Shown here: in pieces, positions 20,521 to 32,399 of the stretch
How the letters are laid out: every line of letters begins with the position of its first letter
Position numbering within the stretch: position 1 is the first letter of the stretch
Assembly (NCBI GenBank): GCA_951230915.1
Contig: OX579638.1
Span: forward strand, 6,838,696 to 6,902,695
DNA from: Antitrichia curtipendula
Lineage: Eukaryota; Streptophyta; Bryopsida; Hypnales; Leucodontaceae
Reading direction: 5' to 3'
Length of the DNA stretch: 64,000 nt
Position numbers and translations under genes: made by a program
Notes under the pieces: model-generated
What the model was told of the DNA's origin: nothing
Databases searched by the model: none
Seen by the model: only the letters and a program-made list of their open reading frames with translations

Positions 20521-23486
20521 AATGCAGATGATGGTGTTGTTGGGCCTGAAGTGGAGGTGGATTTTGAAGGGTCCAGGGACCCTAGTCGTACGAATGAACC
20601 ATCGACTCCTAATCCAGACTCAGTAGATTCTACTCCAGCGATAGTGGAGAGAAGGAGGAATGTGCCTTCCATTTCCCGTCAAAGAAGTATGGATGAGGCA
20701 TTACAATTGGCCCTCCGATAGAAGTTAGATAAGATGTGGGCTTCCTTCTTTTATGAAGCCAACATAGCATTTAACGTCGTGCGACATCCTGCATTTATAA
20801 ATGCAGCGAAGGAAACCGCTATAGCTGGATTTGTGTATCAACCGCCATCATACAATGCAGTGCGCACAAAAATGATAGATGTGAAAAAGGCAGTTGTAAA
20901 GAGCATGGTCTCGGAGCGGACGAGGAACTCTATTGACCAGTATGGAACGATTATTTGTTCAGATGGATGGTCTGATACCAACACGTCCTTTGTTGAATAT
21001 GATGCTCGTATGTCTTGCTGGGAATGTTTTTTTGGGCTCGGTGGATAGCACAGGGGTGAGGAAGGACATTGTCTACACCATGGATATTATGGCACAATAC
21101 ATAGACCAGGTTGGACACTTGGACCAGCAAACATTGTTCAACTATGTACGGACAATGCCATAGTAATGACAGGGGCCATGACAAGGTTGCAAGAAATGTA
21201 CTCTCACATGAATAAACAAGGGTGTGCAGCACACATTTTGGACTTACTTTTGGAAGACTGGGGAAAGGAAAAGAAGGTGACTGAATTGGTGGAGGACTGT
21301 AGGAAAATTTGCACGTTCATCAAAAAATATCAGCTCACTTTGGCTCTGTTTCGGAAATGTTCACCGAACAAGGTGTTGAGACTCCCTGCCTTAATGCGGT
21401 TTGCTTGCAACTTCCTCATGGTAGATCATCTCGTGGATTGCAAGCAAGCGTTGCACAGCATAATTTTGGATGAGACGTATGCGCCTTTTGAGATGAGTTT
21501 GTTTCAGCGGAAGAACGGATACGTAGTTCAAGGACGAGCCGTGCATGCAAGGCAAAATATTCTTTCAGAAGCGTTCTGGGTGAAATGTGAGAATTTCTTG
21601 CATATGGTACAGCCTGTGCTCGTTGCTCTTCGAGTGTTCAATGGAAAGATCCCGGCAATGCTCAAAGCTTTGATGGTAATGCAGAGCTTGAAAGAGCACG
21701 TGTACTCGTTGAGGAATGAGCCTTTTTTTCTAGACCCCGTGATTGCAGACAAGTACGAGAAGCAGTTTGACGCTTGTTGGAAATTGATGCTCACAGATTT
21801 GCACTATACAGGTGCACTATTGAACCCATATTTGCTTGATATAGCAACCATTCAAAACAATGGCGAAGCCAAATCTGTCTTGAATCGAGTCATACAAAAA
21901 CTCAACAAGCCATTGGGAGTGTCACCCATGGAGGCAATGAGTGAGCTTGTGGAATTCAAAGAAAAGACAGGCCCATTTGACCCTTTGATGGAGGCTCCTG
22001 ATATCACTCAAGGTACACTACTGCCCCATCAATGGTGGAACCATGTGGGTGGCAATGCTCTCCTGAAAATTGCAAAGCGAATTCTATCTTTGACATGCTC
22101 AGCATCTTCATGTGAAAGGAATTGGAGCATGTATTCATTTGTACACAGTAAAGTGCAAAATCGCTTGGCCACATCCGAGGCGGAGGCATTGGTGTATATT
22201 TACGCCAACAGCAAGCTCGAACGTAAGAAACGTAGACACAATCCTGCCCTTTTCTATGATAAGTACCTAATGGATGGAAATATCAAGGAAGAGAATGAAG
22301 AGGCATTGTCTTCGGGTGACGAAGATGACGTGGTTTCTAGAGTTGGTTGGGCTGCCGATAATCGTATGGAGGAAGAAGAGAGCTTGCATGAAAATCCTTG
22401 GGCTGGAATGATGCCTGCTGCTGTTGACCTCCCCCCAAGACGACGCTATGGCCACACTTTTACGGATGGCAATGATGAGAACGATTCTAGTGAAGACAAG
22501 CCCCTACGTATACCAAAACGGAATCACGTCTTTGGGTGGGATGAAGCTCCAAGCCTCCAACCGCATATTCACCGCTACTGAGGAAAAGAACTTTTGATGA
22601 CAACAACGAAGGCGTACAAAATCCAGTGCTTGCACTAGAAGAGCTTGCAAGATCTCCGGTACTAGCACATCCGTCTTCAAGCATGCCAATAAATCTCCGG
22701 AGCGCTGCACGAGTTATTGTGGAAAGTGAAAGAGAAGAAGAGGCAGTACACATTGATGAGGTTGTACGTGAGGGGTGCCCAATTCCTGTAGTAGTGAATG
22801 CATATACCACCCGAATAACAGAAACGATGGAGTACGATTCAGATGTGCCTCTACAAGCTATCCTGAATTTGAATCGTAATGCACCCTTAAATCGAGGAGC
22901 AAGTCAGAGCGTGGCTACGGTCACAAGGTCTACTCCAACCCATCTGCCAAGGCCGCCGATGCATTGAGGTCCACCACGGACCATTGATGAGGAAGTCCAT
23001 GCCTCAGCTCCGCAATCCACTCAACCTTCATCAACGTTAGGCCCAGGGGCATCATCATTGGACACGCGTAGATACAACAGTGGAGGAAGGAAGCATATTA
23101 GGAGGGTTCACAAGGTGGTCCATAGAAATCCTAAACGTCAAAATCAAGTTGTCCAACGATTCAGCATGGAGGCGGAATGTTCCAATCAAAATGTCGGTCA
23201 ATCAAGTGGAGGAGGGCGACACCGTACATCCAACACTGATGGAACCACGGACGTGTTGAGGCGCACGCAACGACTGGTGCAAACAGAGGGCATTGCCGGT
23301 GTAGATACTGAAGTGCGGAATCTGAATTCAGAGGTAGAACGAGAGGTACGAAACGTACCAGTACCAAGAGAAGAAGACGAGAACGAGAGCTCAACCGACA
23401 ATGAGAATAGGGACGAGTCGCATGAAGATACAGACCCCAATGCTGATGAAGTGTCAAACGATGACGACTTTGATCCTAGTGAATAG
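20521..23486 (+). pseudogene. hAT-superfamily transposase (DUF659/hAT_C type), broken
   Basis: The start of the transposase is missing or lies in the adjoining repeat. The frame begins in an acidic region. RQRSMDEALQLAL leads up to TAG at 20719-20721, then WASFFYEANIAFNVVRHPAF, ICSDGWSD (catalytic-core Asp region), a frame change near 21030, and MAQYIDQVG in a second frame. The original frame resumes near 21165 and reaches CAAHILDLLLEDWGK, FACNFLMVD, NPYLLDIAT and the C-terminal dimerisation motif CSASSCERNWSMYSFVHSKV. A C-terminal acidic extension continues in another frame from about 22560, with TGA at 22965-22967, to 23486. Family order and motifs are clear. The copy is inactive: two stops and at least three frame changes. 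TIRs and target duplication were not identified. Confidence 0.85.
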
Positions 23487-23489
23487 ATG

Positions 23490-23970
23490 TGGAGATAGTA
23501 TAGTACTATCGTAAAGATTCAACATACATTTTTTGTAGCGAAAATTTGTAGTTGAAGTTTATAATAGATTAATAGTTTATGTGTGACTTTTTTGTACATC
23601 CTCATATTAAAGTATGTGAAGTTGAGAAACACATAGGAAGGTTTGAATTTTTTTGGAGTGTGTAGACTTTCACAAGCATTGGAATGGTGACCATAACAAA
23701 GTAGTAGGATGTGCAATGCAATTACAACTTCATTTGTATACCCCGGACCTGACCCATATATATATGAGTTATTAATATAATTATAATAATTATTGTGGAC
23801 TTGTATTGGATTTTGTGCATTCATTCAAATGAGAGGAATTGAATTCTACATTTCCTGAGGTATATTATTCAAAATTGCAAATTGTGTAAGCCGTTATGAA
23901 TAAGCGGCCAATGTAACGCTTCTTAAGCATGTAATTTTAAGAAGATTTTAATAGATGTCATGTTCAATTA
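23490..23970. other. AT-rich flank of the hAT pseudogene
   Basis: No gene seen; simple AT-rich sequence with a short (AT) run near 23760. Confidence 0.4.
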
Positions 23971-23974
23971 CAAC

Positions 23975-24250
23975 AGAGGCCAACCGCGGTCGCCGCTTGA
24001 ATCCTCCAACCGCGGTCGCCCTTGGACCCGCAGTCGCCCCTGACACGTAGTCGTAGTCGCCCAGACACTGGGTACCCGCAGTCGTCCAATTCATCCCCCA
24101 CCCGCGGTCGCCCATAGACTTTGGACCCGCAGTCGTCCATGCAGACCCGAAGTCGCCCCACTTCCTGAAGCCACAGTCGCCCTGGTTCTTAGACCCGCGG
24201 TCGCCCTACCCCGACCCGCACGCGCCCTAATCCGCAGTCGCCCAAGCTGA
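23975..24250 (+). repeat. Orphan GC-rich array (same unit as the promoter arrays)
   Basis: About ten degenerate units of the form GACCCGCAGTCGCCC run on the plus strand. Orientation would drive a gene to the right. The conserved TTCTCCACT leader is not found after it, and no family gene follows within reach. It is either a truncated cassette or an independently mobile repeat. Confidence 0.7.
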
Positions 24251-24741
24251 CGTGGTTCTGTCTTTCCACGTCACTGCGAACAACCAGACACGTAAGACAA
24301 ATCCGTTTACCATGGGGTAAAAAACTTCAAAACCCTAAATTTTTTTGCGACGCATTTGTCGCCTATATTCGACACATGTCATATATGACACGCGACGCGA
24401 CACGTCTAATACGTCACTGAAACCCGAAAAAATGTCCGACAAGACAACCCTGCCAATAACTGGTGGGAAACCTCATCTACCTTCAAGTACTAAATGCATC
24501 TACAGGATTTTCAGGGTTTTGCACCTCACAACGAGTCTCTCTGATCTCTTTTCTTGCCCGAGCAATTTGTTGGTGAATTTTGCGAAGATTGTTCACAAGG
24601 GCGGTGAAGGTAGCGCCAAATTCCTTCCTTTAGAAATTTTTTGGTAGTGAAGATTCATCGGTGACGGTGTCGGGAGTATGAGATTGCAACCTGAACGAGC
24701 GGAAAGTGAACAAAGACTTCGAGGAATTCAATTCTTGAGGA

Positions 24742-25912
24742 ATGCAGTGGATGCTGCTGGGTCGATTGGTGTTCTTGTCTTTGTTGTTGGCATGCAATGT
24801 GAACCGCATCGTTGCGGTGCAGAATTGGACATGGTTGCCTCGTGGTGGTTCGGATTTGGAGAATTTCTACGTCGAGGTTTCTTGGATACGGCGGGTGTGG
24901 CGGCGAGTTGGAGTTGGTGAGTTGTTGTCGTTGCTACGCGAGTGTGCGATTTTCAGATCGAAAGGTTGAAGCACAGAAACAGGTGCGCGACAAGCTAGGG
25001 GAGCTCCTTAGAATTTAGGTTATTTGGTGCTGTAGAAATGCGCGGGAGGCGCGAGCCAAGCGTCTCGCACAAGTTTCACCCTCGGAAGAGAATGCGCAGG
25101 ATGCAGAGTGCGAATAATTTCGAGGTTTCAACGGAGCAGGGTTGTCTATCCAGACGTGACGTGGGGTTTTCACGTCCGGATGTCCGTCAGCGTCAGTCCG
25201 AACGCGTCAGGATCAAAATTTTTTTTTTTTTTTTTTTTCCGAGGACGGCCTGTCCGTCGACCTGGACGGACAGGTCGTCCACAAAAAAAAAAAAATATAT
25301 ATTTTTTTTTTTGATCCTGACGGACGCCGGGGTTGAATTTTGACGTCCGTCCGGACATCCTGACGGATGGACAGGACGTGATGGGGACAACCTTGCAACA
25401 GCAGTTCCAACGCAGGTTTCAACAGAGGTTCCAACGCAGGCTTCAATTGGGATCAGATTTTCCGACATACTGAAGGATTTGCCAGATGAGGACCCGCACC
25501 CTCGGATGTCCGTGGAAGACTTCGGAAAGGTCATTGTTTGTCAATGGGGCGGCTTGGAAGAAGTACAAGTTGGTCTAAAAGTTAGGCTAGTGAAAGAGCC
25601 ACTCAAGGAAGACATATAGTGCCACAACCGCCCGGTAATTCTACTCTGACATTTTAGCTATTGCTTTGACAATTGCAATCCTTGGCTTGATTATAAGAAA
25701 TTGATGATCGCAAGCGTATTTGGTCAATTGAACGCAATGCGGTGTTTATTCGTAGCTCAAAGCAGGGTGACATCAAGAAACGCAGTTTAAGAAGGGGTGC
25801 AGGCAGATATAGTGCTCGAAGTGATGCTAGAAGATTAGTGCAATATCTTATGCTTGAATTGCAGCTTGTTGTAGATGTTGTACAGTTTGAACTCATGTCG
25901 CTCAAGATTTGA
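24742..25912 (+). CDS. Possible fragments of an unrecognised plus-strand gene
   Basis: Three pieces have coding character. (1) ATG at 24742 gives a hydrophobic start (MQWMLLGRLVFLSLLLACNV) like a signal peptide, running to a good donor GGTGAGT near 24918. (2) A frame from about 25398 to 25619 includes KDLPDEDPHPRMSVEDFGKV. (3) A frame from 25700 to 25912 includes DDRKRIWSIERNAVFIRSSK. They are not in one frame, and I could not prove the splice joints. A foldback element (25137-25395) sits between the first two. Function unknown. The pieces may belong to different genes or to a pseudogene. Confidence 0.25.
25137..25395. mobile_element. hAT-like foldback MITE with poly-T/poly-A loop arms
   Basis: Ends are CAGGGTTGTC (25137) and GACAACCTTG (ends 25395), which are inverted repeats. 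Inside is a nested palindrome: GCGTCAGGATCAAAA then poly-T, GGACGGCCTGTCCGTC, GACGGACAGGTCGTCC, poly-A/poly-T and TTTTGATCCTGACGG. Flanking octamers CAACGGAG and CAACAGCA match at 5 of 8 positions, so a decayed 8-bp duplication is possible. Same family as 48490-48674 by its GGTTGTC ends and GTCCG-rich arms. The long homopolymers produce the Lys/Phe-rich false ORFs seen here. Confidence 0.65.
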
Positions 25913-26023
25913 AAGCTCAATGATATATAAAATTTGGATTCTACAATCACCGCTTTCATGGTAATAATTCAAGTGAAGTAATCTGTTGCGTAAAGCAACT
26001 ACATATGTGATTTTGTACTTCAC

Positions 26024-28139
26024 CTAAAAAGAAAGTTATCCAGTGAGTTCCCTGTCGTCGAATTGGCCGCAGTTGGATCATAGCCTTTTTGCGTCCTCCA
26101 TCAACAAAATGTTTCGTGTACGTATCCTCCGATTTGTAAATCTGCGTGATCATCACGAAGATATTTCTGAGAACATTACATCCAGGGAGAAAATTTGTGG
26201 AATTTTTCAGATGCCCTAACATAATTCTTATGAACATTACGTGTTGTTTCGATGTTACAATCTGCACCAGCGGATTCACCTTCTTTGAAATGACAAAAGA
26301 TGAATATTCGACTTCCTTCATGTAGATCGGTGCGAGGTGCCACCTTGTGACCTGATCATACTTCTTGGTAATCTTAGCAAAGGCTGTAATGTTCACAGAC
26401 CTGCAAGAGCAAGTCAGAGTCTGAATCAACTTCTTTGCAACATAGGCAGCGGACAGTCCGCGGCCGATTGGCAGTACAATAACATGATCAAATCGAAGGT
26501 TGCAATCTTGTAGGCACGACGAAATTGAAATGTAAGCGTAGTGCCCGTACCAGACTGAAATACCTGAAACTAGAGAGAAAGTTGAGGCTTCTGTAAAAAT
26601 TTACAAATGCCCTTTGCAACATCTTCTTAGCTTTGTCCAAATCCCTCTGAGAGTACATCTTTTGATTTTCACTGTCATCTTCTCCTGGGACAAGCACCAC
26701 CACCTTTTTCTCAGCCTCAACGGTCTCAAGTACCATCTCCATAGCCGACCTTAACTTGACAGAGGCAGCGCTTTCGCGCTTGATGTGATAATGTTCACGG
26801 TATCCCGATTTCAACTTCTTTGATTGAGTCTCTTCAATGTAATTCTGAATGGCGTCGTCAGTTTCGTCCTCATCATCATTGTTCGTAGATCCTACAGCTC
26901 TCATTAGAAATGACTTTGATCTCTCCATATCTTTGCAACTGAGAGGAAAATCACCCGACAGTTCCTTCGCCACTACTACAGAAGGCACTGATTACAACAG
27001 TTTTTGCAATGTTTATGCACTGGTTTGAATCGAACTAATTCGGGTCTGCAACCGACGAAGATAAGATTGGCAGCGAAAATAATTCTTTAAAGAGTCATAT
27101 AGATTTACGCATTAGTATTGAAATGCAGGAATTAGCTTATCACCATCACTCATCAAGAAATTATCAAGTAGCAGTTTACTTTGCAAATGATCAGCAGCCA
27201 TGTGAACCCCCTTGTCTTTCTTCACATAGTTCAAGTGCGATTTACAAATGGGAAGACCCTGACGAGCTATCGCCTCTTCCGAGTTGATCCACGCGAGCAT
27301 GTGCTTCTCCTGATCACCTGCACGAGCAATGTTCTCCGCCTCCTTCTCTTCATAGAACCTCTTCACTTTCGTTAGTTGTGCGTCAAGGCGAGCGAGAAAG
27401 GTTTGGTCTAGCGAAGACCCTGAGAGCAGCTCTTGTAGCTCTGTAACATACGTCTCTCCATTCTCCACTCTGATCTTATTAACCTAATGACTCATCCGGG
27501 AACTCATCAATGTCAGAAGTACTTAAACTTTCAAAGGGTTTTGCAACACCGGCAAATCGAGTGGCAATATGCTAAAACATACCAGTACTAAATGCACTCT
27601 AAATGAACTAGTATTGCACTTCAACTGAATACGATCGAACAATATGAGTCTCTTCTAGCGGATATCTTTAAGTAGTCGAATATCTCGTGTTTCACAAATC
27701 GATTTCGTTAGAAGGCTGCCAGACTACGAACCACAATCGTGGTATCATTCTGTAACGCCTTGTATGGGGAAGAAGGCATGTAATCGGGTCGCCTTGGCGC
27801 AATTGCATGGGAGATGATCCGAGTGAGAGTCCGAGTGAGAGTCTTGGTGAGGCTGGCCGGCTCCATGGATGCAACGGATTGCAGGAGCCCCAGAGACTTC
27901 CCAGAGCGCAAGTATGTCGCTCCCATTTTGCGATGTTGGTGGATACGTTTTAAATTGCTCTTCAGCTCGGCATAACCGTAGTACTTTTCCTGCCATTCTA
28001 GCACGAGCTGGCTCTGGAGCTCTTTTGCAAATTTCACCATTGCAACCGCCGGGCTAAGCTTGTACTGAATGTTACAAACCCTTCTTTCAACTAATGTGCT
28101 TGTGATAGGGCGGAATTTGATAGCATCTAAGAGCGCCAT
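26024..28139 (-). CDS. SPX-domain protein of the PHO1 type, EXS domain not found
   Basis: Four exons are visible. Exon 1 runs from ATG 28139, or more likely from ATG 28040 which opens with MVKFAKELQSQLVLEW like PHO1 proteins. Exon 2 (about 27480-27144) carries GETYVTELQEL and LDAQLTKVKRFYEEKEAE. Exon 3 (26987-26564) carries YSQRDLDKAKKMLQRAFVNF. Exon 4 (26400-26024) carries NITAFAKITKKYDQVT and KHFVDGGRKKAM, and ends at donor TTTTTAG|GTGAAG. Together they are a complete SPX domain, the inositol-pyrophosphate sensor (lysine cluster GGRKKAM). PHO1 family proteins export phosphate through a C-terminal EXS membrane domain. No EXS exon was found in the next 1 kb; plus-strand gene traces and a MITE occur there instead. 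The copy is therefore truncated, or the rest lies elsewhere. No internal stops. Confidence 0.7.
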
Positions 28140-30700
28140 TGCCGCATGATATTACAATAGACACGATCCATAGAATGAAAGAAAGCCTCGTCATGCCGAA
28201 CAAGGTCCGTCAGCTTGCAAGGGATGTCCACTTAAGGTTGCACATGCTTGGTAGGTGCAGATTGTCCATGAAACCTCTCGGTCATGGCAGGGCCACGCTG
28301 ACACTTGAACTACGGTAAGCGGCTGGGTAAATTGTATTTGCGGACGCAAGGGAGAACTGGCGTTGTTTCCAAGGTCGTAGCTTGTTTTTGCTTCTTGAAA
28401 ACGGAGCTAGTTTTGCTGGTTGGGAAGATTAGCTAATCTACATTTGAAAACTTGACTGAAAGTTTGAATAACTTCATTTAAATCACTGGAAAAATCAAAT
28501 TATTATCTCTACCCGTATAGCAATGGTGAGCAATGTTCCAAACGTTCAAAAGTTAGATATGCAAATAGTGATATGATGGGCCCCATCATTCTTAAAAATT
28601 TCTTTATTATTTTGCATCCAATAATACAATGTCCATCTACGCATTTTCACAACAAACTCGCCTTTAGGACACTAGAATGTTATATTCTAGAATACTATAT
28701 TCTTGAATCATTGACGCAGAGTGCTTACCCACAAGAAATATGGTACAAACTGAGAACCTGGAATTGGTTCAATGTAAGTAGTCAAACTCAGGAGCTTTTT
28801 CTGTCATACAATAAGTTATTCTTAAGCATGAATCTTTCACAGATGAATAGAAGACTTGATTGACCACGTTTCGTTTTATATGAGTTTCGAGAAGACTCAA
28901 AGCATCTCCAGTGGTCCAGTCCGCATGCTGGCGGGGCCGGAATTTCAAGGGGCTGGGGTGAAATGCTAGTGGTACTGTGTGAACTCCCAATTTGTCACTT
29001 GGGACTTGTAGAATTATTTTTTTGGAAATTTGCAATTTAAAGTTAAGAAAAATATACAAAAAGCCATAAAAAGAGTATAGAACCAAAATAGGGTTGTAAC
29101 ATACCCATTATAGTATTTGGTCTAGATTTGTGTTTAGACTTAGAATTCCACCAAATCGGGCCCAAAAATAGGTAGAAAGAACAAAACGGTTGGATTTGGA
29201 GGGTTCAAGTCACATAGGCCCAAAAGGGCTAAATCCCACCATGAATGTGGCAATTCATGGCTACATCGGTCCGAGGGATTCACAACGAGGCCACTAGGTC
29301 GGGTCCTAGAGTTAGGTTTAGAAATTCCCCAAACCCCGATTGTTAGCATGCAGGAGCCACTGACGCAAGACCGGGCCCGTGGAGGAATCTACAGTCCAAG
29401 GATGGTGTCCTACGGTAAATCCCATGCCAGGGGTCCAACGACGAAATCGATTTGCCAAGATTCCTCTATTTGCAAAAGATTTCCGCACCATCGATAATTT
29501 AAGGAGATGGCCAATTCATTTCCATTGACCAATTGTGCCAGGTACGGAAACGCACCTGCACATCTTTCATGTGACCCCCTGAGAGGTCATGTGAAAAATC
29601 CCGTCATCTTCCGACTTGCAAAAGAACCTTTTGCGGGTGATCAACCCTAGTAACCTCCAACGGGAATTTCATGGAAATTACCTAGGTTTCCAGAAAATCT
29701 CACTAAAAATTGGACTATCTTGTTTTATGTTAATAATGCGCTCCGTGAAGTTTCGCAACATTCCGATAGCAACAAGTACCCAAACCGGCGAGATTCCTCG
29801 AGAATTAATCACGTGGTGGGGTCCCCAACGTGTTGACCGGCATCCCAGGACCATACAATGGCAAAACGAAGTCAACCAAGAGTCTTTTCTGACTCCCTCA
29901 CACCTACCGAAGACCCTAGGCTATTTACATTTCTCAAAATAGAAGACCCCCAAGATCTAGGATTTTACCACGGTTTAGTTTTTAAAACTAAATTAGCCTA
30001 CGATGGTTTTTTGTCCTCGGTACGGGGGGTAGAAGGGATTTTGGACTAAACACGGTGATCTGGAGCCAATGGCACAATCCGTTTGACGATTGGAATTAAT
30101 CTCCAAAAGTTAGGAGGTTGGTCCAGCGTAGATAGGTAAAAGTAGTTTTTTAGGGATTAGGATGAAAATCTTTGAAGATGAGGATGAAAATCCAAGTTGA
30201 TAAGGTTACTTTAGAGCTCTTGAGGGGGAGGTGGGGCCTTAGAAACCTATTTAAGGTCCCCATTTTTCTCTCTTGAACACCCCCAATTCTTGTTTTGGGT
30301 CCGTGGGTCCAACTTATATTGGGATTTTTGGCATTTTAGCCAAAAAACCTCTACAATGTTTTCGGAGCACTTTTGGCTCCTATCGTTGTTATATCTCAAG
30401 CTTTGAAGGTCCTTGGGGGTCCTTCTACCTTGCCTTGTACACACTTTGTGTACGTTTGCATATATTCAAAAGTCTTTTCTATCTTTGGTATATCCTTGTG
30501 AACTAACTTGTGTGTTGAAGTCTCGTTGGTGTCTTGTACTAACCCTAGAGAAACTCCCCACCGTACCTTGGCGATGCCGCTTTGGGGGGCCTTTAGTATG
30601 TGAGCGTTGCCATTAAGTATTCTTACCTTGTGTGTACGATTGCCTTGAATGTGAGCCCTAACCATAGTTACCTTTTCCATTGTTGTTGTGAGTGGACCCT
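28140..30700. other. Intergenic, no recognised gene
   Basis: Upstream region of the SPX gene, then moderately GC repeat-like sequence. A frame at 29858-30049 (MAKRSQPRVFSDSLTPTEDP) is the only ORF here with some protein character, but it is 63 codons and unrecognised. Much of 29.1-32.7 kb looks like a decayed long retroelement without coding domains. Confidence 0.35.
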
Positions 30701-30704
30701 ACCT

Positions 30705-31040
30705 CCCGTGAGGCGGCGAAGCTTTGAACCCGTAACTTACCCCAGTCTTAGAGTGTGTGTCAAAAACAGACCCTAGACGGCAAAGCTTTGAACCTGGGAA
30801 CCTCGCAAGTCTTAGAGTTGGTGTCAAAACCAAACTACGGCGAAGCTTTGAACCCCCATATATTGTAAGCTCCAAAGTTTAGTTCCGAAGACCTTCTTGG
30901 GAAATCCCAAAGTTTAGCCCCCAAGAGTAGCCCTAGGTTGTAGAGAAGTGAAGAAAAGGGCCCGTCACGCATAGTTTTTTTTAGTGGTGATTAAAGATTC
31001 TAGTCCACCCCCGCTACGGCGAAGCTTTGACCTTGAAACG
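30705..31040. repeat. Four copies of a CGGCGAAGCTTTGAACC motif
   Basis: Copies at about 30716, 30779, 30839 and 31018 each contain GGCRAAGCTTTGA. The first three alternate with text such as CAGTCTTAGAGT-GTGTCAAAA. It is the reverse complement of the motif at 3745-3915. Confidence 0.6.
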
Positions 31041-32090
31041 TCCGGTTTAAAAATTGTGTTAAGTGGGTTCCCATACGGGAACCCGAAGAAAATAGATTGT
31101 AGGAAAAAGTGAAGACCAGTCAAGGGGCCAGTCCGTGAGGACCAGCCATAACGGACCAGCTGGGGGGTCGCTAAGGCAGCAAGAGGGTCGCTGGGAAGTC
31201 GTTGAGTGAGTCCCGGGAATCGGGAGCTGAGTGAGTCCAGGGGAGCCAAGGAGTCGGGAGTCCAGGGAGCTGGGGAGTCCAAGGGAGTCGGGAGGAAAAT
31301 AAACCTTGGTTACCAAGACAAAAGAAAATCAGATCCCACAAAAAACATATGCTAAACTACTTAGAGTTAGAGTCCGGGTGGGGAGTCGGGTTCGTTTTTT
31401 AAACAAAAACCCGGACAAAGTAACGGTTGAGAGAAGAAAGGAATAGGAAATGGGATCCAGTCCTGGCGAAGCTCCATGTGAAAAAAATCGTACATCCCAA
31501 AACCTGCAAAACCACTCCAAGATGGAAGAAGGAGGAAAGGGAGGGATGGTTATATGGGCAACTTAGATGAGAGTGACGATAAATAGTGACCTAGGTTTAG
31601 CTAAGTAAGTGTTAGGAGGAAAATCTCGAGAATTCGTAGTGACTATTAGGAGGCGGATTAGGATGACACAAAGACGAGGTAGTGTAAGAGGGTAGAGAGA
31701 CATTAAAACCTCCTTGGGGTTTGAATCTATAATTGTAAGACATCCATAAAGTTTAAGTAGAATAGTGCTAGTGTAGAAAGATAGGAGGGGAAAGAAAAAG
31801 AGAGAGAGAATAGAAGGAAGGAGGAAAGGAAAGAGAAGGTTTAGATTGCACGGGACCGACTTTTCGAAACATAAGCGGTGGATTTGGGAAAGATTTCCAC
31901 AATCCAAGGGCCACCATGGAGTATGGAAATGTACACACGGATGCGGACGAGCGTATTTCCGATACCGATAGTGACGAGATGAGTTCTTGAATCAATACTT
32001 GGTGTTTTCTCCTCATTAGCATTGATTTCCTTAATTAGCCCTTTTCACGTGAATAGTAAACCGCGATAAGTAAAGGAAAAAATTAGAAAT
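31041..32090. other. Repeat-like interval, no gene
   Basis: A stretch of short GGGAGTCG/GGAGTCC-type repeats (about 31140-31300) is followed by AG-rich sequence. Overlapping ORFs on the minus strand are low-complexity Ser/Leu/Pro strings. Confidence 0.4.
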
Positions 32091-32094
32091 AGAG

Positions 32095-32395
32095 GTTAAA
32101 AGTTTAGAGTTAAATTAGGAGTAAAAACTTAGAGTTAAATTTAGGAGTAAAAATCTAGAGTTAAATATTAGGAGTAAAAATTTAGAGTTAAATTTAGGAG
32201 TAAAAATCCAGAGTTAAATTTAGGAGTAAAAATTTAGAGTTAAATTTAGGAGTAAAAATTTGGAGTTAACTGTTAGGAGTAAAAAATTGGAGTTAAATTT
32301 AGGAGTAAAAAATTGGAGTTAAATTTAGGAGTAAAAATCTAGAGTTAAATAGTAGGAATAAAATTTAGAATGACTTTGGAATAAAAAACCGAGGG
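32095..32395. repeat. Minisatellite, about ten units of 25-27 nt
   Basis: Unit GAGTTAAATTTAGGAGTAAA plus 5-7 nt (AATTTA, AATCTA or AATTG). About ten consecutive copies with small changes; the array decays into degenerate copies on the right. No coding meaning. Confidence 0.9.
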
Positions 32396-32399
32396 TAAA

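Noticed and set aside
25038..25534. Several ORFs on both strands around the 25.2 kb homopolymers
   Set aside because: They translate the foldback element; poly-Lys and poly-Phe runs come from the homopolymers.
29140..30060. Possible retroelement gag start (MAKRSQPRVF)
   Set aside because: Only 63 codons, with no downstream domain and no primer-binding site identified.
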